Source of the DNA: VRUE01 sp963837695
GTDB taxonomy: Bacteria > Actinomycetota > Thermoleophilia > Solirubrobacterales > 70-9
NCBI GenBank assembly: GCA_963837695.1
Contig: CAWINZ010000005.1
Coordinates: forward strand, 2,140,412-2,204,411
Reading direction: 5' to 3'
DNA: 64,000 bases
Positions 49,151 to 58,808 of the stretch are shown here, in pieces. The position numbers and the translations under genes were made by a program. Positions within the stretch are counted from its first letter, which is position 1; each line of letters starts with the position of its first letter. Under the pieces are notes generated by a model. That model had not been told where the DNA came from. It searched no databases and saw only the letters and a program-made list of their open reading frames with translations.

Positions 49151-50065
49151 GTGGCGACCAGTCGCCAGGTTGAGGTCGACGGCCGTGAGCTGAAGCTCAC
49201 CAACCTCGACAAGGTGCTCTACCCCGAGGCCGGCTTCAGCAAGGGCGAGGTGGTCGACTACTACGCCAAGGTCGCCCCCGCGATCGTCCCCCACCTGAGC
49301 GGGCGAGCGGTGACTCTGCGCCGCTTCCCCGAAGGGGTCGACGACCTCGACGCCGCCTTCTTCGAGAAGCGCTGCCCCAAGCACCGGCCCAAATGGGTGA
49401 AGACGGCCCGGGTCGAGGCCGGCCCGCGCGCCGGCAAGATCGACTTCTGCGTCTGCGACAGCCTGCCGACGCTGGTCTGGATGGCGCAGCTGGCGGCGAT
49501 CGAGCTGCACCCTTCGCTCTCGCTCTCGCGGGCGCCGAAACGACCGACGGTGCTGGCCTTCGACCTCGACCCCGGCCCACCGGCGGACATCGTCGAGTGC
49601 TGTCGGGTCGGCCTGCGCCTGCGCGACCTCTTCGGCCACTTCGATGTCCAGTGCTTCCCCAAGACCTCGGGCTCGAAGGGCCTGCAGGTCTACGTCCCGC
49701 TGAACGGGAAAGTCCCCTACGAGCAGACCAAACCGTTCGCCAAAGCGATCGCCCAGCTACTCGAGAAGCAGACGCCCGACCAGGTGGTCTCAAAAATGAA
49801 AAAGGTCGAACGCGAGGGCAAGGTCTTCGTCGACTGGTCCCAGAACCACCAGCGCAAGACGACGATCGCCGTCTACTCGCTACGCGCCCGCGAACGCCCA
49901 ACCGCCTCGACCCCGGTCACCTGGGAAGAGGTCGAAGCAGTCGCGGACAGCGGCGACGGCTCATCGCTCGTCTTCGAGGCGGGCGAAGTCCTCGAGCGGA
50001 TCGAGCAACACGGCGACCTCTTCGCGCCGGTGCTGGAGCTGGAGCAGGAGTTGCCCGAGCTCTGA
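49151..50065 (+). CDS. Stand-alone LigD polymerase domain (archaeo-eukaryotic primase type)
   Basis: A 304-residue protein equal to the polymerase domain of LigD, which adds nucleotides at broken ends: LTNLDKVLYPEAGFSKGEVVDYYAKVA, LTLRRFPEGVD, the catalytic pair in LAFDLDPGPPADI (DLD), SGSKGLQVYVPL, and VFVDWSQNHQRKTTIAVYSLRARERPTASTPVTWEEV. The ligase and phosphoesterase domains are missing and are not encoded nearby. The start is GTG at 49151. It is co-transcribed with ku. It probably works with a separate ATP-dependent ligase elsewhere. Confidence 0.9.
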   Translation: MATSRQVEVDGRELKLTNLDKVLYPEAGFSKGEVVDYYAKVAPAIVPHLSGRAVTLRRFPEGVDDLDAAFFEKRCPKHRPKWVKTARVEAGPRAGKIDFCVCDSLPTLVWMAQLAAIELHPSLSLSRAPKRPTVLAFDLDPGPPADIVECCRVGLRLRDLFGHFDVQCFPKTSGSKGLQVYVPLNGKVPYEQTKPFAKAIAQLLEKQTPDQVVSKMKKVEREGKVFVDWSQNHQRKTTIAVYSLRARERPTASTPVTWEEVEAVADSGDGSSLVFEAGEVLERIEQHGDLFAPVLELEQELPEL

Positions 50066-50071
50066 GTGAAC

Positions 50072-50530
50072 TCAGGCCAGGGTCCCGTCGGGGACCAGCC
50101 ATTGCTGGCGGAGTTCGCCGACCCCGGCGATTCGCTCGTAGTCGCGGTCGTAGTGAACGAGCTCGACCCCAGCCCCTTCCGCCGTGGCCGCGAGCAAGAG
50201 ATCGGCGGGTGGCACCCGTCGGTGGTCGCCGTTCGCGGCCAGCGCCAGCTGGGTCTGCCGCGCGCGCGGCCAGATACCGGCGGGCATCGGAACGGCCTCG
50301 AAGGCCTCGAGGCGCTCGGATACCGCTCCGGCGCGACGCTCGTTCGGGGCAAGCCGGGTCAACTCCAGCACGACCAGGTCGCAGACCAGAACCAGGCCGG
50401 CTTCGACGGCCGCGTTGAACCACTCCGCAAGTCGGGGAAAACGACGATCCCGAACCCAGGTCCATGCACCGGTGTCGAAGAGCGCCGGGCTCTCGAGCGG
50501 CGGGAGCTTCAACTCGCCCTCGACGCTCAA
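50072..50530 (-). CDS. VapC-type PIN-domain toxin
   Basis: A 152-residue PIN protein with acidic residues in ALFDTGAWTWV (about D19), LVCDLVVLELTRLAPNE (E about 56), PPADLLLAATAEGAG (D about 108) and HYDRDYERIAGV. It follows the VapB gene with a 4-bp overlap. The N-terminal extension before ALFDTG is unusually long (about 17 residues). It is convergent with the LigD polymerase gene (6 bp apart). Confidence 0.85.
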   Translation of the reverse strand: MSVEGELKLPPLESPALFDTGAWTWVRDRRFPRLAEWFNAAVEAGLVLVCDLVVLELTRLAPNERRAGAVSERLEAFEAVPMPAGIWPRARQTQLALAANGDHRRVPPADLLLAATAEGAGVELVHYDRDYERIAGVGELRQQWLVPDGTLA

Positions 50531-50730
50531 AGGCGCTCCCGGCCGGCGGCGACCTCCTGGGGGGTTCCGTCGATGTCGCGGAGCACGTCGAATCCTTTCA
50601 GGGCTCGATGCCGCGCGGCCTCGCGCAGGGCGGCGTTGACCGTTTCGCTGAGCCCATTGGTGCCCAACTCCCGCCGCGCGGCATCGAGGGCGCGCTCGTC
50701 TACATCAACCGTGGTGCGAGTCATGCGCAT
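50527..50730 (-). CDS. VapB-type antitoxin
   Basis: A 67-residue ribbon-helix-helix antitoxin: TRTTVDVDERALDAARRELGTNGLSETVNAALREAARHRAL, then a short toxin-binding tail (GFDVLRDIDGTPQEV). The ATG may be 50730 or 50724 (MTRTTV). It is coupled to the PIN toxin gene by a 4-bp overlap. Confidence 0.85.
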   Translation of the reverse strand: MRMTRTTVDVDERALDAARRELGTNGLSETVNAALREAARHRALKGFDVLRDIDGTPQEVAAGRERL

Positions 50731-50795
50731 CAGGATAACGCATCATCATTGCCACCAAATCATCTGCACCGCTCACCCCCGGAGCTGCCTGAGCC

Positions 50796-51470
50796 CTAGC
50801 CCAACGTCCAGCGCCTACCGCGTACCACCCAACGGGCGAATACCGGGTCGACCGGCGTCAGCACAGCGTTGCGGCCGCTGCCAGCTCGGGAGAGCAGACC
50901 TCGGTCGACGAGCCTAGTGGCAGCTTCGAACGCGGTCGACCCGGCCGGCAACCCGAAGATCTCGCGGCCGGCCTTGCCGGTGAGACTCTGGACGCCGGCA
51001 GCAACCGCATCGACGACACCTGCCTCCACCACCGAGAGTGAGTCCCAGGTGGCCTCGAAGTCCCCCTGCAGATACCCCCATGCCTCCTCGTAGGTCCGCA
51101 GCCACCCCTCCTCCCCGGCTTCCCTGCCGGGCGGAGTGTTTCGCCAGAGCAGGTGGGCGAAGAGCATGGCTCGCTGCGGGTGACCATCGACGAGATCGAG
51201 CAGCAGGCCAAAGACCTCGCCCACGTCGCGGTTCGTCTCCTGAAACCGAGCCGAGATGTAATCGGCGAGGGCGACACGTGGAAGCCGCCCAAGCTCAAGC
51301 GGCGCCGCCTGACCGTAGAACGGGCGCTTGCGGTGGGCGAAGAGCGCGCGCATCATCCCAGGATGCGAACCGGAGAAGACATAGGTCACTCCGGAACCAT
51401 GATGCTGGATGACACTGCGGATCAGTCCATCCAGATCCGCCTTCAGGCCAATACGGAAATACCGTTTCAA
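50796..51470 (-). pseudogene. Remnant of an AAA ATPase, N-terminal half missing
   Basis: The 224 residues match the C-terminal half of the solitary archaeal-type/AAA ATPases found in many actinobacteria: IRSVIQHHGSGVTYVFSGSHPGMMRALF (sensor region), KRPFYGQAAPLELGRLPRVALADYISARF (arm), then a winged-helix C-terminal domain (LTGKAGREIFGLPAGST). The N-terminal P-loop part, normally about 150 residues, is absent. Upstream is only about 30 bp before the gcvPB stop, and there is no ATP-binding site. The start at 51470 is arbitrary. It is probably a relic left by insertion or deletion, next to a VapBC pair. Confidence 0.75.
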
Positions 51471-51500
51471 ATTGCACGGAAAAACCGTGCGATGGACACC

Positions 51501-52990
51501 CTATTGCTGGCGCACGACCGGCTTGCGGGTCGCCCTTACCTCGTCGAGGCGGCGGACCGGGGTCGTGTAGGGGGCCTGCTTGGCCTTTTCGGGGTCGGTC
51601 TCGGCCTCGGCGAGGATCTGCTCTATGACGTCGGCGAAGGCGTCTAGGGACTCCTTGGTCTCGGTCTCGGTTGGCTCGATCATCAGCGCCTCCTCGACCA
51701 GGAGCGGGAAGTAGACGGTCGGCGGGTGGAAGCCGAAGTCGAGCAGGCGCTTGGCGAGGTCGAGCGTCGCGATGCCCAGCTCCTTCTTCATCGGCTTGCC
51801 GGAGAGGACGAACTCGTGCATGCAGTGGCGGTCGAAGGCGACCGGCGTGTACTTGCCTGCGCGCCCCTCGGCGAGGCGAGCCTTGAGGTAGTTGGCGTTC
51901 AGGACCGCGGTCTCCGAGGCCTCGGCGAGGCCGTCGGCGCCGAGGCTGAGGATGTACGCGTAGGAGCGGACGAAGACGCCGAAGTTGCCCTGGAAGCCGC
52001 GCAGGCGACCGATCGATTTGGGCCGCTCGTGGTCGAGGTCGAAGCTAGGGCCGCTGCCGTTGCCGCTCTCGCGTCGCACCACCTGCGGGCGCGGCAGGAA
52101 GGGCTCGATCCGCTCGGATACCGCTATCGGCCCCGCCCCCGGGCCACCGCCGCCGTGCGGCTGGCTGAACGACTTGTGCAGGTTGACGTGGACGATGTCG
52201 AAACCCATGTCGCCCGGGCGCGACTGGCCCATCACCGCGTTGAGGTTGGCGCCGTCGTAGTAGAGCGTCCCCCCCACCTGATGGATCAGCGAGGCCATCT
52301 CGGCGATGTTCTCGTCGAAGAGGCCGAGCGTGTTGGGGTTGGTCAGCATCAGGCAGGCGACCTCGTCGTCGACCTTGGCCCGCAGGTCGTCCATCTCGAC
52401 CCCGCCGCGCTCGTCGGTGGCGACCTTGACGATCTCGTAGCCGGCCATCGTCACCGAGGCCGGGTTGGTCCCGTGCGAGGTGTCAGGCGCCAGCACCTTC
52501 GTCCGCGCTTCGCCGCGGTCGGCGTGGAAGGCGCGGGTGAGCAGCAGGCCGGCGAGCTCGCCGTGCGACCCGGCCGAGGGCTGCAGGCTGACGTGCGGCA
52601 GGCCGCAGATCTCCGCCAGCGACTCCTGCAGCAGCCACATCAGCTCCAGCGCGCCCTGCGCGCGCTTCGGGTCCTGGGCCGGGTGCAGGCGGGCGTGGCC
52701 GGGCAGCGCCGCCACCCGCTCGTTCAAGCGCGGGTTGTGCTTCATCGTGCAGGAGCCGAGCGGGTAGAAGCCGGTGTCGAGGTCGAAGTTGCGCCGCGAG
52801 AGGCGGTTGTAGTGGCGGACGATCTCCGGCTCGGCGACCTCGGGCAGGCGCGCGGGCTCGTCCCGCAACAGCTTCGCCGGGATCAACTCCTCCAGCGGCG
52901 GCTCGGGCACTTCGGCGGCGGGCAGCACCGCCGCGCGCCGGCCCGGCTTCGACCTCTCGAAGATCGTCAGCACCGCTTCGTCCTGCTGGT

Positions 52991-52994
<4 letters not shown>
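51501..52994 (-). CDS. gcvPB: Glycine dehydrogenase (decarboxylating) subunit 2
   Basis: GcvPB carries the PLP site of the glycine cleavage P-protein. The 497-residue protein has GFYPLGSCTMKHNPR, LQPSAGSHGELAGLL, GTNPASVTMAGYEIV, LTNPNTLGLFDENI, the PLP lysine motif VNLHKSFSQPHGGGGPGAG, and HEFVLSG. The start is GTG at 52994, overlapping the gcvPA stop (GTGA). It is the last gene of the gcvT-gcvH-gcvPA-gcvPB operon. Confidence 0.95.
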
Positions 52995-54358
<1,364 letters not shown>

Positions 54359-54394
54359 GCCGTCAAGGCTACGGAAGCGAGGGGCGGGGCTTCG

Positions 54395-54791
54395 CTAGCC
54401 GTTTTCCAGCAGCTTGCGGTATTCCTCGGCGCCGAGCAGGGCCTCAGCCTCCGCCACGGCGCGTCAGCTTGACCTTGACCAGCCAGCCCTCGCCATAGGG
54501 GTCCTCGTTGATCTGCTCGGGGGCGTCGGCGAGGGCGTCGTTGACCGCGACGATCTCACCGGACATCGGCGCGATCACATCGGAGACGGCCTTGACCGAC
54601 TCGACCTCGGCGTAGGAGGAGTCTTTGTGGATCGCCGTGCCGACCTCGGGCGGGTCGTAGAAGACGACCTCGCCGAGGCTGTCCTGCGCGTACCAGGTGA
54701 CCCCGAAGACGGCGTGGTCGTCGCCCTCCAGGCGCGCCCAGTCGTGCTGGTCGTGGTACAGCAGATCATCGGGATAGCTTGCTTCGGGCAA
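54395..54791 (-). CDS. gcvH: Glycine cleavage H protein, frameshifted near the C-terminus
   Basis: GcvH carries the lipoyl arm between P, T and L proteins. The main frame runs from the TTG at 54791 (AAGGAG lies just upstream) through YPDDLLYHDQHDW, the lipoyl-lysine motif ESVKAVSDVIAPMSGEIV, and GEGWLVKVKLT. It then hits a stop at 54444 after RRGGG. The expected C-terminus, EAEALLGAEEYRKLLENG, follows in another frame, ending with a TAG at 54395. A one-base error or mutation near 54455-54468 explains this. I give the whole span. Confidence 0.85.
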
Positions 54792-54839
54792 TCGGGTTCT
54801 CCTTCCGGGACGAGGGACTCGCGTAGAGGGGCTTGGAGG

Positions 54840-55884
54840 CTACTGCGCGCCGTGCGGTGCTTGCCGCGCACGTCGATCTCGATCTCGGCGCCGGGCTCGG
54901 CGAGGTCGCTGCGCACGTAGGCCATGCCGATGCCGATCTCCAGCGAGGGCGAGAAGCTGCCGCTGGTGACGACGCCGGCCGCCTCGCCGCCGGCGAGGAC
55001 GGGGTTGCCCTGGCGCGGGATTCCGGCCCCCTCGATCTTGAACGGGGCGAGGCGCTCGGCCGTGCCCTCGGCGCGTGCGCGGGCGATCGGCTCGGCGCCG
55101 AGGAACCCGGTCGCCTCCTTGCAGCACCAGCCGAGCCCGGCCTCGATCGGGTTGCGGTCGGGGCCGAGGTCGTTGCCGTGCAGGTGGAAGCAGGCCTCGA
55201 GCCGCAGCGTGTCGCGGGCGCCGAGCCCGCAGGGGACGACGCCGGCGTCGAGCAGCTCGGCCCAGATCGCCGGCGCGACCTCGGGGTCGATCAGCAGCTC
55301 GACCCCGTCCTCGCCGGTGTAGCCGGTGCCGCAGGCAAGTGCCGGGCGGTTGCCGACCCGCGCGTGCGCGACCTGCATCCGCGGCGGCAGCTCGATCGCG
55401 AGCGCGTGGTCGCGACGATCGCGCGGGCGTGCGGGCCCTGCACGGCGAGCATCGCGTAGCGGTCGGCGACGTCGCGCACGCTGACCTCGAAGCCGCGGCT
55501 CCAGCGCCCGAGCCAGGCGAGGTCGGCGGCGTGGTTGGCCGAGTTGGTGACAAGCAGGTACCGATCGCCGCCGAGCCGGTAGGCAAAGAGATCGTCGAGC
55601 ACCCCACCGTCCTCGGCGCAGAGACACGAGTACTGGGCGCCACCGACCGCGATCGCGGCGACGTCGTTGGAGAGCACGCGCTGCAAGAACGCGAGCGCCC
55701 CAGGCCCCTCGACCTCGACCTCGCCCATGTGCGAGACATCGAACATCCCCGCATGCGTCCGCACTGCCGAATGCTCCTCCCGCACCCCCTCATAAGCAAC
55801 GGGCATCTCCCAACCGGCAAAGTCAACAAGCTTCGCGCCCGCCTCAACATGCTGCTCGTACAGAGGAGGTCTCCTCAAGCTCAC
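54840..55884 (-). CDS. gcvT: Aminomethyltransferase (glycine cleavage T protein), frameshifted
   Basis: GcvT transfers the methylene group to tetrahydrofolate. The first part (GTG 55884) reads SLRRPPLYEQHVEAGAKLVDFAGWEMPVAYEG, DVSHMGEVEVEGPGALAFLQ and YLLVTNSANHAADLAWL, and breaks near 55410 after VQGPHARAIV. The second part continues in another frame: CGTGYTGEDGVELLID, CGLGARDTLRLEACFHLHGND, GIPRQGNPVL, SGSFSPSLEIGIGMAYV, VRGKHRTAR. The expected last strand (VASKPLY) appears in a third frame near 54850. So there are at least two indels, and the exact end is uncertain. Confidence 0.82.
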
Positions 55885-55923
55885 GGCGCGCAAGGCTATT
55901 GAGCCGGGTCAAGGAGGGCCAGT

Positions 55924-56008
55924 GTGCCCCTCCCAGGGAGGCTCACAGAACCACGCCCCGAACCCGGCAAGCGACTCAGCTGCGCGACGGCCTCCATGGG
56001 AGGGGCAC
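55924..56008. repeat. Palindrome between gcvT and ftsZ
   Basis: Arms GTGCCCCTCCCAGGGAGGC (55924-55942) and the complementary segment at 55990-56008 pair at 18 of 19 positions; weaker pairing extends outwards (AGGAGGGCCA with ACCCTCTCC). The loop contains CGGCAAGCGACTCAGCTGCGC, a degraded echo of the AGCAAGCG and GCAGCG words of family A. It fills the gap between the ftsZ stop and the gcvT start and could end ftsZ transcription. Confidence 0.7.
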
Positions 56009-56029
56009 CCGACCCTCTCCGGCCGGACC

Positions 56030-57109
56030 TCATTCCTTCAAGAACCCAGGCACGTCGATGTCGTCGTCCGACACCCGCAGTTTGCGGATGTCCGTGTCCT
56101 CGGCCGAGATCCGCGGACGGCTCTCGTAACGACGACGGACCCGCTGCGGCGAGCGGGCGAGCAGCTCGAAGCCCTCGAACCCGGTCGCGATCACGGTCAC
56201 GCGGACCTCGTCGCGCATCGACTGGTCGACGACCGAGCCGAAGATGATGTTGGCGTTGTCGTCGGCTTCGGCCTGGACCAGCTGCGCCGCCTCGTTGACC
56301 TCGAACAGGCCGAGGTCCTCGGGGCCGGTGATGTTGAGCAGCATCCCGGTCGCGCCCTTGATCGACTCCTCGATCAAGGGCGAGGTGACGGCGGCCTTGG
56401 CGGCGTCGACGGCGCGCGACTCGCCCGAGGCGGAGCCGACCCCCATCAGCGCCGAGCCGGCGTCGCGCATGATCGTGCGCACGTCGGCGAAATCGAGGTT
56501 GATCAGGCCGGGGATCGTGATCAGGTCGGTGATCCCCTGCACGCCCTGGCGCAGGATGTCGTCGGCCTGGCGGAAGGCCTCGAGCACGCTGGTGCGCCGC
56601 TCGACCGCCTGCAGAAGTTTCTCGTTGGGGACGATGATCAGGGTGTCGACGTTGTTGCGCAGCTTCTCGATTCCCTCGAGCGCCTGCTGCATCCGCCGTT
56701 TGCCCTCGAACTCGAACGGCTTGGTCACCGCGCCGACGGTCAGGGCGCCGATCTCTTCCTTGGCGATCTCGGCGATGACCGGCGCCGAGCCGGTGCCGGT
56801 GCCGCCACCCTCGCCGGCGGTGACGAAGACCATGTCGGCGCCCTTCAGCGCCTCCTTGATCTCATCGCGGCTCTCCGCCGCGGCGCCGGCGCCGACCTCG
56901 GGGTTGCCGCCGGCGCCGAGGCCGCGGGTCAGCTCCTGGCCGATCGAAAGCTTGATGTCGGCGTCGCATGCCTGCAGCGCCTGCGCGTCGGTGTTGACCG
57001 CGACGAACTCGACGCCGCGAATCCCCGCGTCGACCATCCGGCTTACGGCATTGGTACCGCCGCCGCCGGCTCCGACGACCTTGATCACGGCCAGGTAAGT
57101 GGATTCCAT
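56030..57109 (-). CDS. ftsZ: Cell division protein FtsZ
   Basis: FtsZ is the tubulin-like GTPase of the division ring. The 359-residue protein has GAGGGGTNAVSRMVDAG, FVAVNTDAQAL, the GTP signature GEGGGTGTGSAPVIAEIA (about 97-114) and the T7 loop region NLDFADVRTIM. A short linker leads to the C-terminal peptide DDDIDVPGFLKE, which binds FtsA, SepF or ZipA-like partners. It is the last gene of the dcw set. The start at 57109 has TTGGAG ten bases upstream; a GGGAG directly abuts the ATG. Confidence 0.97.
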   Translation of the reverse strand: MESTYLAVIKVVGAGGGGTNAVSRMVDAGIRGVEFVAVNTDAQALQACDADIKLSIGQELTRGLGAGGNPEVGAGAAAESRDEIKEALKGADMVFVTAGEGGGTGTGSAPVIAEIAKEEIGALTVGAVTKPFEFEGKRRMQQALEGIEKLRNNVDTLIIVPNEKLLQAVERRTSVLEAFRQADDILRQGVQGITDLITIPGLINLDFADVRTIMRDAGSALMGVGSASGESRAVDAAKAAVTSPLIEESIKGATGMLLNITGPEDLGLFEVNEAAQLVQAEADDNANIIFGSVVDQSMRDEVRVTVIATGFEGFELLARSPQRVRRRYESRPRISAEDTDIRKLRVSDDDIDVPGFLKE

Positions 57110-57126
57110 CTCCCGATTTCTCCAAG

Positions 57127-57177
57127 CCCAGCCCGGTGAGGGCTGGTATTTGCCCAGCCCAGTGAGGGCTGGATTTG
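57127..57177. repeat. Two tandem hairpin repeats in the ftsZ leader
   Basis: Two near-identical 25-26 bp units (57127-57152 and 57153-57177) lie head to tail. Each folds as CCAGCCC/GGGCTGG with a four-base loop (RTGA) and ends ATTTG. They lie 18-68 bp upstream of the ftsZ start, so they are in the ftsZ leader RNA if transcription starts upstream. The remaining gap up to the ftsQ stop shows nothing else I recognise. Confidence 0.75.
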
Positions 57178-57365
57178 AGTTGAGCCTTTATTCCGTCCGA
57201 CGCTTCAGTGAGGCTTAAGGGTTCAAGCCTACTCCTGAACCACGGAAATTGCGCTCAACGTAGGGCATTCCGCCGCCTCTGTCAAACGCCCGGGAGACAT
57301 CCTGCAAGGCCATACCCTCAAGGCCTAGTTGAGACTTTGGCCAGTCTAACCCTACGGTCGAGGGT

Positions 57366-57893
57366 TCATTCGGCGGGCGGAAGCGTATGCCCAGAGCCGC
57401 CCACGGCGGCGCGTCCAGGCACATGCAGGTCTACATAATCGAGCGTCGTGACCGACGGGTCGGCAAGCACCGCCGCGGCCGCCTTCCACTTGGCCGCGGC
57501 CTGCGAGGCGTCGCCGAAGCGCAGTTCGATCCCCGAGCGCAGCACCACGTCCACCCCGGTCTCGCCGTAGTAGCTGCTCTCTATATAGGGGCGCAGGGTC
57601 GCCGGGGCGGCGCCGAGCACCCTCGCCTGCTGCAGCACCGGACCGGCGAGCCTGCCGCCTTTCGGCGGCGTCGAGATCGGCAGGACCGGCAGCTGCAGCT
57701 CTTCGGGCAGCGGCAGCCAGGCGAGGATCCGGCCGTCCGGCCCGACCGCGACCGCTTCCGAGCCGCTGCCGATCGTCGCCGTCGCCCGCGGCGCTCAACG
57801 TGCGCCTCGACCGTGGTGTCGCGGACCACGAACCAGTAGGCGGCCGCGAGCACGGCGAGGAACCGCGCCCAGCGCAATCAGCCGGCGCCTCAC
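57366..57893 (-). CDS. ftsQ: Cell division protein FtsQ/DivIB, frameshifted and lacking most of the POTRA domain
   Basis: FtsQ links early and late division proteins. The start GTG 57893 (RRRLIALGAV) shifts frame near 57865 into the TM segment FLAVLAAAYWFVVRDTTVEAHVE. The sequence then jumps, in a further frame, to ATATIGSGSEAVAVGPDGRIL and runs to ARVLGAAPATLRPYIESSYYG, KWKAAAAVLADPSVTTLDYVDLHVPGRAAVGG. Between residue about 45 and ATATIG the family has 70-90 more residues (POTRA domain plus start of the beta domain), and these are missing. The span codes for about 175 residues against 230 or more. A real deletion or an assembly error are both possible. Confidence 0.75.
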
Positions 57894-58808
57894 AGCTCCC
57901 ACCCCTCCGGCCAGAGCACCTCGCCGAGCAGCTGCACCTCCGGCTCGAGCACGACGCCGAAGCGCTCGTGGACGCGGCGGCGGCCGGCGGCCATCAGCGC
58001 GAGCACATCGGCGGTGCTCGCGCCCTCGGCGTTCTCGACGAAGTTGGCGTGCTTGGGCGAGAAGCGGGCGCCGCCGACCGCGAGCCCGCGGCAGCCGGCG
58101 GCCTCGAGCAGCTGACCGGCGGTGCGTCCTTCGGCGCGCTCGTCGTCCGGGTTCACGAAGGTCGAGCCGAAGGTCTTGATCCCGGACGGCTGCGCCTCGT
58201 GGCGCCGCTCCCGCATCGCCGCCATCGTCGCCTTGACCCGCCTCCGGCTCGGCCGCGGCTGAGCGCGAAGGAGGCCCGGGCGACGACCTCGTCCTCGCCG
58301 AGGTTGGAGCTGCGGTAGGCGAAGCCGAGCTGCCCGGGCTCGCGGCGCTCGAGCCCGGTGCGCGGCGCAGACCTCGACCCACTCCAGCGCCTCGGCGAGC
58401 TGACCGCCGTAGGCGTTGGCGTTCATCCTCACCGCGCCGCCGACAGTGCCGGGGATGTTCACCCCGAACTCGATCCCGGCCAGGCCCCAGCCGGCGGCTT
58501 TGGCGGCCGCCGAGGGCAGCCGGGCGCCGCCGCCGCAGAGCAGCCGCTCGCCCTCCCGCTCGATCGTCGCCAGAGCGCCGTCGAGCTTCAGCGCCAGGCC
58601 GCGGAAGCCGGCGTCGGCGACGAGCAGGTTCGAGCCCGAGCCGACGACGCCGACCGCCAGGCCCTGCTCCGCGGCCCAGGCCAGCAGCTCCTGCAAGCGA
58701 CTCGACCTCGGCCGGGCGCGCGAACCAGTCGGCCGCGCCGCCGGTGCGGATCGTCGTCAGGCGCGCCAGGGGGAAGTCGCGCTCGACTCCTTCGGGCGGC
58801 GCGCTCAT
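57890..58808 (-). CDS. murB: UDP-N-acetylenolpyruvoylglucosamine reductase MurB, with three frameshifts
   Basis: MurB makes UDP-MurNAc. From the ATG 58808: PLARLTTIRTGGAADWFARPAEVES, then after a shift near 58696 VGVVGSGSNLLVADAGFRGLALKL, GIEFGVNIPGTVGGAVRMNANAYGG (FAD site). After a shift near 58360 the expected LERREPGQLGFAYRSSNLGED lies in a third frame. After a shift near 58245, KTFGSTFVNPDD, AGCRGLAVGGARFSPKHANFVEN and VLEPEVQLLGEVLWPEGWEL follow. All motifs are present when the frames are joined. It overlaps murC (TGATG) and ftsQ (GTGA). Confidence 0.85.
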
